Made by a program: the position numbers and the translations under genes. From positions 2,908,001 through 2,972,000 of the forward strand of contig NZ_AP024355.1 of assembly GCF_019704135.1 (NCBI RefSeq): 64,000 nt of DNA. Reading direction: 5' to 3'. A model generated the notes under the pieces. The model was not told the origin of the DNA. It did no database searches and saw only the letters and a program-made list of their open reading frames with translations. The DNA comes from Desulfuromonas versatilis (GTDB lineage Bacteria > Desulfobacterota > Desulfuromonadia > Desulfuromonadales > NIT-T3). Of the stretch, positions 9,449-17,382 are shown in pieces. Each line of letters starts with the position of its first letter. Within the stretch, counting starts at the first letter, position 1.

Positions 9449-10837
9449 ATGAAAAATCTCTCCCAGATTCTGATCATCGACGACGAGCCGCACAACCGCG
9501 AGGCGCTCAGTCTGCTGCTGGGCAGCGCCGGATACCAGGTGGAAACCGCGGCATCGGGCGAAGACGCCTTGAAGATTCTGGCCAAAAACCCCTTCGAAGT
9601 GGTCATCACCGACCTGTTTCTGCCGGGGGTCAACGGCATCGATATCCTCAAGAAGGTCAAGGACGATTTCCCGGCGACCAACGTGATCCTGGTCACCGGC
9701 AAGGCCTCGGCGGAGACGGCCGTCGAAGCCATGAAGGAAGGGGCCTTCGACTACATCACCAAGCCCTTCAACTTTGAGAAGCTCAAGATCCAGGTGACCA
9801 AGGCCCTGGAAAAAAGCCGCCTGGTGGCGGAGAACCGCTACCTGCGCCAACAGCTTCGCGGAAAATACAAATTCGACAACATCATCGGCAACAGCCCTGC
9901 CATCCAGCAGGTGTTCATGCGGATGGAAAAGATCGTCAACACCGACTCCACCATCCTGATCCTCGGGGAATCGGGTACCGGCAAGGAGCTGGTCGCCAAG
10001 GCCATCCACTTCAACGGGGCGCGCAAGGACAACCCCTTCGTCGCCATCAACTGCGGGGCCATTCCCGCCGAACTGCTGGAGAGCGAGCTGTTCGGCCACA
10101 TCCGCGGAGCCTTCACCGGCGCGGTGGCCGACAAGCCGGGGAAATTCGAGCAGGCCAACAACGGCACCATCTTTCTGGACGAGATCGGCACCATGCCCAT
10201 GCACCTGCAGATGAAGCTGCTGCGGGTGCTGCAGGAGCAGGAGGTGGAGCGGGTCGGCTCGGGGAAAAAGACCAAGCTCAACGTGCGGGTCATCTCGGCC
10301 ACCAACGCCAACCTCGAAGAGGAGGTCAAGAAAGGGCGTTTCCGCGAGGATCTCTATTATCGGCTCAACCTCATCCCCATCCAGCTCCCCTCCCTGCGCG
10401 AGCGGCGGGAGGACATCCAGTTGCTGGCCCGGCACTTTCTGCAGAAATCCTGCAAGGAGATGAACCGCCCTCTGATGACCGTCTCCCCCGGGGCGATGCA
10501 CGCCCTGGAGCGCTACGACTGGCCAGGCAACGTGCGCGAAATGGAGAACGTGATCGAGCGCACCGTCGCCCTTACCGACGGCGAGACCATCGAGAGCCGG
10601 GATCTGCCCTCCAACATCGGCGGCGGCGAGGAGGCGGGCGAGGAGAGCGCCATCCTCTGCCCGCGGGTGACGGAACAGGGGGTCAACCTGGTGCAGGTCG
10701 TGGAGGAGATCGAGCGCTGCATGATCAAGCAGGCCCTCGAACTGGGCAAAGGGGTCAAGGCCAGAGCCGCCAACCTGCTCGGCATCAACCGGACCACCCT
10801 GGTGGAAAAGATCAAGCGGCTGGGAATCGACACCTGA
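9449..10837 (+). CDS. Sigma-54-dependent response regulator (NtrC family)
   Basis: A 462-residue transcription activator. Residues 5-118 form a receiver (IIDDE, phospho-acceptor Asp in VVITDLFLPG, Lys in YITKPF). Residues 145-375 form the AAA+ domain with Walker A GESGTGKE, the sigma-54 contact loop GAFTGA, and Walker B FLDEIG. The end is a Fis-type helix-turn-helix (KARAANLLGINRTTLVEKIKRLGI). The ATG at 9449 starts directly at the receiver; an upstream in-frame ATG at 9419 is possible. No kinase gene is adjacent, so its partner is unknown. It is a candidate activator for the sigma-54 promoters found elsewhere in the window, but nothing links them directly. Confidence 0.93.
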   Translation: MKNLSQILIIDDEPHNREALSLLLGSAGYQVETAASGEDALKILAKNPFEVVITDLFLPGVNGIDILKKVKDDFPATNVILVTGKASAETAVEAMKEGAFDYITKPFNFEKLKIQVTKALEKSRLVAENRYLRQQLRGKYKFDNIIGNSPAIQQVFMRMEKIVNTDSTILILGESGTGKELVAKAIHFNGARKDNPFVAINCGAIPAELLESELFGHIRGAFTGAVADKPGKFEQANNGTIFLDEIGTMPMHLQMKLLRVLQEQEVERVGSGKKTKLNVRVISATNANLEEEVKKGRFREDLYYRLNLIPIQLPSLRERREDIQLLARHFLQKSCKEMNRPLMTVSPGAMHALERYDWPGNVREMENVIERTVALTDGETIESRDLPSNIGGGEEAGEESAILCPRVTEQGVNLVQVVEEIERCMIKQALELGKGVKARAANLLGINRTTLVEKIKRLGIDT

Positions 10838-10861
10838 TTCGTCGGACCCGTCTCCCGAAAA

Positions 10862-10900
10862 CAGCAAGGGCCCGGGCGGGAAGCCGCCGGGCCCTTGCTG
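10862..10900 (+). terminator. Intrinsic-type hairpin after the NtrC-family gene
   Basis: A GC-rich stem of about 17 bp (10862-10879 with 10884-10900, one bulged G) and a 4-base loop, starting 24 bases after the stop codon. The following U-tract is poor, so it may be a processing or RNA-stabilising hairpin. Confidence 0.6.
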
Positions 10901-11170
10901 CGTTCCAAGGAGAGAGAGAGCTTATGCAGGGCCCGGATCCACCGGGAGCGCGCCGCCCAAGGCCCTGAATAACAGGGGCATCCCGACGAACCCAACCATG
11001 CATAACATTGTTTTACCTCACGATCAGGCAACTGTCAATTAATTAATTTTTTCCACATCTGGTTCGGTTTGGTCTCCGCCGCTTCGCGGCCCCCTCGCTC
11101 CCCGGCATGCGCCAGCCTCCTCCCCGGGCGGGTTCCGGTTCAACCCGCGCGCGAACCCGCTGCCAGCAAC

Positions 11171-11197
11171 AAAAAAAGCCGCCCCTTATGGAGCGGC
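11171..11197 (-). terminator. Intrinsic terminator after the small Cys-rich gene
   Basis: On the minus strand an 8-bp stem (GCCGCTCC with GGGGCGGC, one G-U pair) and a 4-base loop are followed by seven T. It begins 28 bases past the stop of the 43-codon gene at 11225-11356 and supports that gene being transcribed. Confidence 0.85.
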
Positions 11198-11224
11198 CAG
11201 GAAAATTTTTTGGCAAATATTTTC

Positions 11225-11356
11225 TCAGCCTGGCCGGTAATTGGCGCAGCGCCCACTCTGATCCAACCGGATCAAGGTTTCGCCCGGCATAACCCGCCGT
11301 CCGCATCGGCCGCCCGAATTATGCTCACACTTTGCCCCGCAGGATACCTTCATCAT
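11225..11356 (-). CDS. Small cysteine-rich protein, possibly zinc-binding (DUF1540-like)
   Basis: An uncalled 43-residue reading frame that starts with two Met codons. A near-ideal ribosome site (GGGGGAGGTG) lies eight bases before the first ATG, and a strong terminator follows the stop by 28 bases. The product has four Cys at residues 6, 10, 18 and 37 (VSCGAKCEHN, GGRCGRR, GRCANYRPG). The CxxxCxxN...C...C spacing with an Asn after the second Cys and an aromatic after the last resembles small DUF1540-type metal-binding peptides. That family link is an inference from pattern only. No signal peptide is present, so it should be cytoplasmic. It lies downstream of a receiver gene on the same strand, separated by a weaker terminator. 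Confidence 0.65.
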   Translation of the reverse strand: MMKVSCGAKCEHNSGGRCGRRVMPGETLIRLDQSGRCANYRPG

Positions 11357-11417
11357 TTTCTTCACCTCCCCCGGAAAGTTAGACCTCGCTAAGCAAGCCA
11401 ATTAAACCACACTTCCG

Positions 11418-11457
11418 GAAAAAGGAAAGCGCCTGCGGCACATTTTGCATCCAGGCG
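11418..11457 (-). terminator. Possible weak terminator after the single receiver gene
   Basis: On the minus strand CGCCTG (11457-11452) pairs with CAGGCG (11435-11430) around a 16-base loop that itself contains a short GCA/TGC pairing, followed by a T/C-rich tract. It would separate the receiver gene from the small Cys-rich gene, or only attenuate transcription. Confidence 0.4.
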
Positions 11458-11492
11458 AACCGCTGGAAGGGCCGACCTCGCGCCGGGGTTGT

Positions 11493-11858
11493 TCAACACA
11501 GGTAGCCGGACACCGTGCGCTTGATTTCGGCGATACTGAAAGGTTTGGAAACATATTCGTCGGCCCCGCAGGCCAGGGCGTCGGCCCGGTCGACCGCCTG
11601 GCCCCTGGCAGTTACCACGATCACGGGGCAGTGCCGCGTGCCGAGGTTTCCCTTGAGCCGTCGCACGGTCTCGTAGCCGTCCATCCCACCAGGCATCATG
11701 ACATCGAGCAGAATTAGATCCGGCGAGATATCCTCGGCCCTGCGCAAGGCGTCTTCTCCGCTGTCGAGAAGATGCAGCCGCCGTCCGTCCCCCTTGAGCG
11801 CGATCTCGAGCAGTTGCCGGATATCCGGCTGATCATCCACAATGAAGATGTTCTTCAC
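11493..11858 (-). CDS. Single-domain response regulator (CheY-like)
   Basis: A 121-residue stand-alone receiver. Acidic pocket residues lie in IVDDQPD near the start, the phospho-acceptor Asp in LILLDVMMPGGMDG near residue 52, the switch Thr in VVTAR and the Lys in YVSKPFS. There is no output domain, so it must signal through protein contacts. The glycine-rich insertion after the MMPG loop is slightly longer than usual. No kinase is adjacent. It ends with Cys as its last residue. Confidence 0.9.
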   Translation of the reverse strand: MKNIFIVDDQPDIRQLLEIALKGDGRRLHLLDSGEDALRRAEDISPDLILLDVMMPGGMDGYETVRRLKGNLGTRHCPVIVVTARGQAVDRADALACGADEYVSKPFSIAEIKRTVSGYLC

Positions 11859-11968
11859 CAGAACCTCCCTTGCCGACTAACCCCAGCCCCTCCTGCCCAA
11901 TCCCATCTCGGGATTGGTCCTTAATGATAGCATCCTTACCGGAAAATGGAAGCGCCCCGGCGAGATTC

Positions 11969-12778
11969 TCACCCTCCTGCCCGGGGATTGAAGTCGGAAA
12001 GATCCCGCAACTGGTGGTTTGAGGTGAAGTATCCCCGGTAACCCTGCACCAGGATGAGCAGAGAGGTGGCCGCGACGCTGCCGGTGATCACGCACATGAT
12101 GGCGATCTGGTACTTGACGGCAATGATCGGCTCGGTCCCGGAGAGAATCTGCCCCGTCATCATCCCCGGTAAAAAGACGATCCCCATGGCGGCCATGGAA
12201 TTCACCGAGGGGATCAGGGCGGCACGGAAGGCGCTGCGCACGGCACTGCGGGCCGCCTGGGTGGAAGTCGCCCCCAGGCACAGGGAGGTTTCGATCTCCT
12301 CGCGGCGCTCCTTCATCTCCGCCGCCAGGCGCTCGGCGGCCAGGGTCGCGCCAGTCATGGAGTTGCCGATGATCATCCCGGCAAGCGGTATCAGGTAGCG
12401 CGGATCGTACCAGGGCGACAAGCCGATCACCAGGTTGCAGAAGAAGAAGGTCGCACCGCCGCAGCCGACGAAGATCGCCAGGGCCACCACACGGTAGAAA
12501 CGGGGCATCTTCTGTTTGACCCGCCCGGCCACCGCCTGCACGGCAAAGACCCCCATCATCAGCAGGATCAACAGCACCGGCGCCGCGCTTTGCAGGGCGA
12601 ATATCAGGTGCAGCACATAGCCGACGGCAAACAGCTGAACCACCATCCGCAGCGAGGCCCAGAGCATTTCCCGCTCCTGGCCGATTCCCCGCCACCGCGC
12701 CAAACCCACGGTCAGCAGAACCAGGCCGTAGACCAGCGCCAGGTCGGCCGTGGTCAGATCGATGATTCCCCGGTTCAT
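11969..12778 (-). CDS. fetB: FetB-type ABC exporter permease (UPF0014 family)
   Basis: A 269-residue polytopic membrane protein with about seven hydrophobic segments. It shows the conserved UPF0014/FetB blocks: LRMVVQLFAVGYVL, PLAGMIIGNSMTGATLA, a cytoplasmic loop ending in TSLCLGAT, and FLPGMMTGQILSGTEP. The E. coli homologue works with FetA and was linked to iron export and peroxide resistance. Its ATG overlaps the stop codon of the upstream ATPase gene (ATGA), so the two are translationally coupled and form one transporter. Confidence 0.88.
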   Translation of the reverse strand: MNRGIIDLTTADLALVYGLVLLTVGLARWRGIGQEREMLWASLRMVVQLFAVGYVLHLIFALQSAAPVLLILLMMGVFAVQAVAGRVKQKMPRFYRVVALAIFVGCGGATFFFCNLVIGLSPWYDPRYLIPLAGMIIGNSMTGATLAAERLAAEMKERREEIETSLCLGATSTQAARSAVRSAFRAALIPSVNSMAAMGIVFLPGMMTGQILSGTEPIIAVKYQIAIMCVITGSVAATSLLILVQGYRGYFTSNHQLRDLSDFNPRAGG

Positions 12779-13542
12779 GGGCAGGCCTCCTCAAGCTCTT
12801 CGGGGGCGGAGAGAAAACGGCGCAGGGCTCCGGTCCGCGGGGCGGCCAGAAGCTCTCGGCAGGCTCCCTGTTCGAGGATCTCCCCCGCCTCGAGGTAGAC
12901 CAGCCGATCGGCAATCCTTTCCGCCAGACGCAGGTCGTGGGTCACCATCAGCACCGCCCCCCGGCGCCGGCGGGCAAATTCGGCCAGTCCGGCGCCGAGC
13001 CGGTCGGCGGTTGGCCGGTCCAGCGCGCTGGTCGGTTCGTCGAGCAGGACGATCTCGGGAGCGGTGACCAGGCAACGGGCCAGGTTCAGGCGCTGCTGCT
13101 GGCCCAGGGAAAGGGAGCGGGCCTCCTGTTCGAGCAGATCGGCCGGAAATCGGCAAAGCTCCAGGGTCTCGGCGACCAGGGGGGAATCAAGGGGGGGGAC
13201 GGGCTCGTGGCGCAGGGAAAAAGCCTTGAGCAGGTTTTCCCCGGCGCTCCCGGGGAACATGTAGGGCTTCTGCAGCACCATGCCGATCCGGCGGCGCACC
13301 TGCAGGGGGTCCATCTGGCGGAGGTCCTCGCCATCGAGCAGAATGCTGCCGGCGCTTGGTTCCTCCAGCCGGTTGAGAAGGCGCACCAGGGTGCTTTTGC
13401 CGCCCCCCGAGGGGCCGACCAGGGCGAGGATTTCTCCGGCGAACACCTCGCAGGAAACCCCCTTGAGGATCTCCACGGGGTTGCCGTCGCGACCGCGCGC
13501 CAGCTTGCGGACCTCATCAATACGGAGTCTGGCCGGCTCCAA
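12775..13542 (-). CDS. fetA: FetA-type ABC transporter ATP-binding protein
   Basis: A 255-residue nucleotide-binding subunit with Walker A GPSGGGKST, a Q-loop in VLQKPYMF, signature LSLGQQQR and Walker B VLLDEPTSALD with the switch His in VTHDLRLAE. I place the start at a TTG (13542), two bases past the stop of the uracil-DNA glycosylase gene, because GGGGAGGGG lies eight bases before it; no ATG or GTG fits. The open frame runs far upstream inside the glycosylase gene, but that part is not family-like. Its stop overlaps the fetB start. Pairs with FetB, probably for metal export. Confidence 0.85.
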   Translation of the reverse strand: MEPARLRIDEVRKLARGRDGNPVEILKGVSCEVFAGEILALVGPSGGGKSTLVRLLNRLEEPSAGSILLDGEDLRQMDPLQVRRRIGMVLQKPYMFPGSAGENLLKAFSLRHEPVPPLDSPLVAETLELCRFPADLLEQEARSLSLGQQQRLNLARCLVTAPEIVLLDEPTSALDRPTADRLGAGLAEFARRRRGAVLMVTHDLRLAERIADRLVYLEAGEILEQGACRELLAAPRTGALRRFLSAPEELEEACP

Positions 13543-13544
13543 GC

Positions 13545-14288
13545 TCAGCGCCCCTCCCCGGACAGCTGGCGCAGCTTGGCGAGAACCTGTTTCATGTCCT
13601 CCCAGACCTCGCGTTTGGAGGCGGGATTGCGCAGCAGAAAGGCCGGATGAAAGGTCGGCAGCAGCGCGACCCCCTCGTACTCTCGCCAGTGCCCCCGCAG
13701 TCGGCTGATCGGCGCCTGGTCGCGCAGCAGCGTCTGAGCGGCGAACTTGCCGAGGGTCACGATGACCTGGGGACCGATCGCGGCGAGCTGGCGCTTGAGA
13801 AAGGGTTCGCAGGCCTCGATCTCTTCGGGGCGGGGATCGCGGTTTTGCGGGGGGCGGCACTTCTCGACGTTGCAGATATAGACCTCTGAACGCTCAAGGC
13901 CCATGGCGAAAAGGATCCGATCGAGCAGTCGCCCCGCTTCGCCGACGAAGGGCTCGCCCTTTTCATCCTCTTCGCGGCCGGGTGCCTCGCCGACGAAAAC
14001 CAGGCGGGCATTGGGGTTGCCCACCCCGAAGACGATGTTGCTGCGCCCCTGGCACAGCGGACAGCGCTGGCAACCTTCGAGCTCGGCACGGATCTCCTCC
14101 AGGGTCTCGGCCCTGCACAGGGCGTCGCCGCCCCGGTCGACCCCACAGATACCGGGAGGACAGGCCGGCAATTCCGCGGGCAACTCCTGGAGGGGGATTT
14201 CCCCAATTCCGACCTGCTGGAGATCCTGGAAAAAACCGCGGATCTGGCCGAGGGTTTCCAACAATTCACTGTTAATGGGATCAGTCAT
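13545..14288 (-). CDS. Uracil-DNA glycosylase, family 4 (iron-sulfur type)
   Basis: A 247-residue DNA repair enzyme. Motif A is [17 protein letters not shown], motif B is [11 protein letters not shown], and Cys residues that would ligate a [4Fe-4S] cluster lie in CQRCPLC and in the CNVEKC and ACEPF segments. Residues 1-65 before the domain are a variable extension common in delta-proteobacterial members. The enzyme removes uracil from DNA after cytosine deamination. It is the first gene of a compact minus-strand set with fetA and fetB, although a functional link to the transporter is not evident. The ATG is preceded by an AT-rich promoter-like region. Confidence 0.92.
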   Translation of the reverse strand: MTDPINSELLETLGQIRGFFQDLQQVGIGEIPLQELPAELPACPPGICGVDRGGDALCRAETLEEIRAELEGCQRCPLCQGRSNIVFGVGNPNARLVFVGEAPGREEDEKGEPFVGEAGRLLDRILFAMGLERSEVYICNVEKCRPPQNRDPRPEEIEACEPFLKRQLAAIGPQVIVTLGKFAAQTLLRDQAPISRLRGHWREYEGVALLPTFHPAFLLRNPASKREVWEDMKQVLAKLRQLSGEGR

Positions 14289-14498
14289 ATTTTTTTGAAT
14301 ATTTACAGCTGCTCTGGGAACGACTAGAATTTAACCTGACACCGTGAGTTCCGACCGGGCCAGCGCGCAAGCGGTTGGCCTTCCCGGGCGTTCAGAAAAC
14401 CAACGACGAACCCACGGGGGCGTCGCGGATTTTTTGAATCCCTTGTCCGGGCCGAGCACTTACCCCAATTTCCGCCCCGAACCCACGGATTGCAATGT

Positions 14499-14521
14499 AA
14501 ATCCCCCCTATGCGGGGATTT
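14499..14521. other. Short inverted repeat upstream of the phospholipase-like gene
   Basis: AAATCCCC (14499-14506) and GGGGATTT (14514-14521) can form an 8-bp stem that would bury the upstream in-frame ATG at 14510. There is no U-tract. It argues for the later start at 14543. Confidence 0.5.
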
Positions 14522-14542
14522 CGCAATTACCCGACCGAGCCG

Positions 14543-15454
14543 ATGGCTTTACTGATAGCGTTCTTCACCCTCATCCTGGCATTCATCCCGGAGCCGGCCC
14601 TGGCTTGGGGGATCGGCGTGCATCTGCAGATCGGCTCGCACATCCTGGCCAACCTGCAGCTGCTCCCCCCCGCCCTGCAGACCCTGCTGACCACCTACCC
14701 CCACGATTTCCTCTACGGCTGCATCAGCGCCGACATCACCCTGGGGAAAAAGTACACCCACTATCTGCAGCACTGCCATTCCTGGCGCATGGGCAAAAAC
14801 ATCCTCGAGGCGGCCCGCACCAACTCGCAGCGGGCCTGCGCCTACGGCTATCTGGGTCACCTGGCGGCCGACACCGTGGCCCACTCCTACTTCGTTCCCT
14901 TCAAGATGGTGCGCTCTTTCAACACGGTGATGCTCAAGCACACCTATTGGGAGATCCGCTTCGAAGCCCACATCGACCCGGAAATCTGGACCTTGGCGCG
15001 GACCATCGCCCGCAAGGACTTCGCGGAGAACGACGCGCTGTTGCGCAGCGTGCTCTCGGACACGATATTCTCCTTCAAGACCAACAAGCGGATCTTCAAC
15101 TCGATGCTGCTGCTCAATCGCCTCCAGCAGTGGCAGAAGATGCTCCGCTCGCTGGCGATTTCCTCCAAATGGACCATCAGCGAGGTCGATCGCGAAGACT
15201 ACCTTGGCCTGGCCCGCACCATCACCGAGAGCATCCTGGGCGACCTCGAGCAGAGCCCCTACTGGAAAGCGGACCCGACCGGCGAACGGGCCATCAACGC
15301 AGCCAAGATGATCCGCAAGAACCTCAACCTTCTCTGGCTCGACGGCAAGCTCCCCGAGCGGGAAGCCGAGGAGATTCTGGCCCAGCTCAAACCCCGCTTC
15401 CGGGAAGGGATCACCAGCCCCGACCGCCTGCTGGAACTGCTCTCCGTGATCTAG
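14543..15454 (+). CDS. Exported zinc-dependent phospholipase C-like protein
   Basis: A 303-residue protein from the ATG at 14543, where a clean signal peptide begins (MALLIAFFTLILAFIPEPAL). Cleavage before or after Ala would leave Trp near the mature N-terminus (WGIGVHLQIG), as in the phospholipase C/P1-nuclease fold, where the N-terminal Trp and following His bind zinc. Further metal-ligand-like blocks are DFLYGCISADITLG, LGHLAADTVAHSYF and KHTYWEIRFEAHID. Members of this group occur in many delta-proteobacteria and remain poorly characterised. An alternative ATG at 14510 lies inside a hairpin. The gene converges on coaBC with a heptad-repeat element between them. Confidence 0.78.
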   Translation: MALLIAFFTLILAFIPEPALAWGIGVHLQIGSHILANLQLLPPALQTLLTTYPHDFLYGCISADITLGKKYTHYLQHCHSWRMGKNILEAARTNSQRACAYGYLGHLAADTVAHSYFVPFKMVRSFNTVMLKHTYWEIRFEAHIDPEIWTLARTIARKDFAENDALLRSVLSDTIFSFKTNKRIFNSMLLLNRLQQWQKMLRSLAISSKWTISEVDREDYLGLARTITESILGDLEQSPYWKADPTGERAINAAKMIRKNLNLLWLDGKLPEREAEEILAQLKPRFREGITSPDRLLELLSVI

Positions 15455-15460
15455 AAAGCC

Positions 15461-15517
15461 GTGGGCCGTGGACCGTAAAAGTTTTACGCCTCACGCCTCA
15501 CGCCTCACGCCTTACGC
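15461..15517. repeat. Inverted heptad-repeat element, copy 1
   Basis: Left arm: three heptads GTGGGCC, GTGGACC, GTAAAAG. Right arm: TTTTACG followed by ACGCCTC three times and ACGCCTT. The centre GTAAAAGTTTTAC (15475-15487) is a perfect palindrome. The right arm supplies the stop codon and last residues of coaBC. The same design recurs at 28249-28325. Confidence 0.8.
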
Positions 15518-16701
15518 AACCCCGCCACCCGGTCGAGCAGCCGGTGGGCCACCTCGTCCTTGCTCATCTGCGGCAACTCCTCCACGCGGCCGTCGGGATA
15601 AAGCAGCCTCACGATGTTGGTATCCACGTCGAAGCCGGCCCCCGGCTGGGAGACGTCGTTGGCGACGATCATATCGAGGCCCTTCTCGGTGAGCTTTTTG
15701 CGGGCGTTGGCCAGCAGGTCGGCGGTTTCCGCGGCAAACCCGACCAGGATCCGCTGCTCCTTGATCCGCCCCAGCTCGGCCAGGATGTCCGGATTCTTCT
15801 CCAGGGTCAGGGTCAGCGCCTCGGCGCCGGTCTTCTTGATCTTCTGCGCGGCGGCCTGGGCGGGGCGGTAATCGGCCACCGCCGCGGCCTTGATGATGAT
15901 GCTGGCGGAGGCGGCCTGCGCCAGCACCGCCTCGCGCATCTGCCTGGCGCTGACCACCTGATGCAGCTCCACGCCGCAGGGTGCGTCCAGGCAGGTCGGG
16001 CCGCTGACCAGGATCACCCGGGCGCCGCGGTTTCTGGCGGCCGCCGCGATGGCGTAGCCCATCTTCCCCGAGGAGTAGTTGCTCAGGTAACGCACCGGGT
16101 CGAGCTCCTCGCGGGTCGGGCCGGCGGTGACCAGCACCGTCTCCCCGGCCAGGTCGGCAGGGCCGAGCAGGGCCTGGGTCTGCTCGAGAATGGCCTGGGG
16201 GTCGGGCAGCTTCCCCTTCCCCTCCCAGCCGCAGGCGAGCATGCCCGTGGCCGGTTCCATGAAGTGATAGCCCAGCCCCGTCAGCTTCTCCTGGTTCTGG
16301 CGGTAGAGGGGGTTTTCCCACATGTTCACGTTCATCGCCGGCACGAACAGCACCGGGGCCTTGGTGGCCATGATGGTGGTGGTCAGCAGGTCGTCGGCGA
16401 TCCCCCCGGCAACCTTGCCCACCACATTGGCGGTGGCCGGCGCCACCACGAACAGCTCGGCCCGGTCGGCCAGGGAGATGTGCCCGATCTCCTTCTCCTG
16501 GTAGAGGTCGAACAGGTCGGTGTGCACCGGATTGCCCGAAAGGGTCTGAAAGGTCAGCGGGGTGACGAACTGCTGGGCCGCCCGGGTCATGATCACCGAC
16601 ACCTCGGCGCCGGCCTTGACGTAAAGCCGCAGCAACTCCACCGCCTTGTAGACGGCGATGCCGCCGCTCACCCCCAGTACGATCCGCTTGCCTCTCAGCA
16701 T
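15505..16701 (-). CDS. coaBC: Bifunctional phosphopantothenoylcysteine decarboxylase / phosphopantothenate-cysteine ligase
   Basis: A 398-residue flavoenzyme that carries out two consecutive steps of coenzyme A synthesis. The N-terminal CoaC half shows GVSGGIAVYK, the catalytic His in IGHISLADRA, the PAMNVNMW motif and the active-site Cys in ACGWEGKGKLPD. The CoaB half from about residue 185 begins TAGPTREELDPVRYLSN, with the dimer/substrate loop SSGKMG and the ligase Lys in the KIKK segment. The length is typical. The last codons and the stop lie inside the heptad-repeat element downstream, so the C-terminus (RKA) has been shaped by that repeat. Confidence 0.96.
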   Translation of the reverse strand: MLRGKRIVLGVSGGIAVYKAVELLRLYVKAGAEVSVIMTRAAQQFVTPLTFQTLSGNPVHTDLFDLYQEKEIGHISLADRAELFVVAPATANVVGKVAGGIADDLLTTTIMATKAPVLFVPAMNVNMWENPLYRQNQEKLTGLGYHFMEPATGMLACGWEGKGKLPDPQAILEQTQALLGPADLAGETVLVTAGPTREELDPVRYLSNYSSGKMGYAIAAAARNRGARVILVSGPTCLDAPCGVELHQVVSARQMREAVLAQAASASIIIKAAAVADYRPAQAAAQKIKKTGAEALTLTLEKNPDILAELGRIKEQRILVGFAAETADLLANARKKLTEKGLDMIVANDVSQPGAGFDVDTNIVRLLYPDGRVEELPQMSKDEVAHRLLDRVAGLRKA

Positions 16702-16749
16702 ACCCTGACCCTCGCTTTCGCGCTTGTTGCCCCCCGTCTCAAGTCCACC

Positions 16750-17379
16750 TCAGGCCCGGTCCCCGACAAAGGGGTTGCTGGCCTTTTCCCGGGCGATGGT
16801 GGTGTCGGGACCATGGCCGGGGTGCACGATGGTCTCGCCGGGCAACACCAGCAGCTTCTGGCGCACCTTGGCAACCAGCAAGGCGTGGTCGCCTCCCGGC
16901 AGATCGGTGCGGCCGATGGACCCGGCGAACAGCGAATCTCCCGAAAACAGGTGATTGCCCGCCAGCAGGCAGATCCCACCGGGGGAATGACCCGGGGTGT
17001 GGATGACCTCGACCCGCCGGGTGCCAAGGCTGAGCACCTCGCCGTCGTTCAGGGTGCGCTCCGGCTCCGGCGAGGGGACGGCCTTCAGCCCGTAGAGGGC
17101 GGCGTGCTCGACCGCCCGCTGCAGCAGCGGCACATCCAGCGCATGGATCAGCAGCGGAGCGCCGGTTTTCTCCACCAGCAGGCGGTTGGCACCGACATGG
17201 TCGAAGTGGCCGTGGGTGTTGACGATCAGCTTCACCTGCAGCCCCGCCCTGCGCACCAGCTCCAGGATTCTCTCGCCGTCGTCGCCCGGGTCGATGATCA
17301 TCGCCTCGCCGGTTTCGGGGCAGCTGAAGATGGCGCAGTTCACCTGCAGCGGGCCGACAGGCAGAATTTCAGGGTTCAT
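16750..17379 (-). CDS. MBL-fold metallo-hydrolase (glyoxalase II-like)
   Basis: A 209-residue cytoplasmic hydrolase of the metallo-beta-lactamase fold. The metal motif is THGHFDHVG (residues 55-63), with further ligands in HTPGHSPGG, FSGDSLF and HPGHGPDT. The length and order fit the short YcbL/glyoxalase II-like group, which hydrolyses thioesters such as S-lactoylglutathione or relatives. The substrate here is not known. It follows the YhaM-like gene after three bases, so the two are co-transcribed. Confidence 0.88.
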   Translation of the reverse strand: MNPEILPVGPLQVNCAIFSCPETGEAMIIDPGDDGERILELVRRAGLQVKLIVNTHGHFDHVGANRLLVEKTGAPLLIHALDVPLLQRAVEHAALYGLKAVPSPEPERTLNDGEVLSLGTRRVEVIHTPGHSPGGICLLAGNHLFSGDSLFAGSIGRTDLPGGDHALLVAKVRQKLLVLPGETIVHPGHGPDTTIAREKASNPFVGDRA

Positions 17380-17382
17380 GAC

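Noticed and set aside
11043-11306. An 87-codon minus-strand frame in the 10.9-11.5 kb gap
   Set aside because: It overlaps the terminator and the better-supported 43-codon gene, has no ribosome site, and is very Arg-rich like a shadow frame.
11200-11420. Riboswitch or structured non-coding RNA on the minus strand
   Set aside because: No known riboswitch core could be matched, and the 43-codon gene with its terminator explains the stretch better.
13543-13860. N-terminal extension of the FetA-type ATPase
   Set aside because: The extension is antisense-like low-complexity sequence inside the uracil-DNA glycosylase gene; the ATPase domain begins right after the TTG with a good ribosome site.
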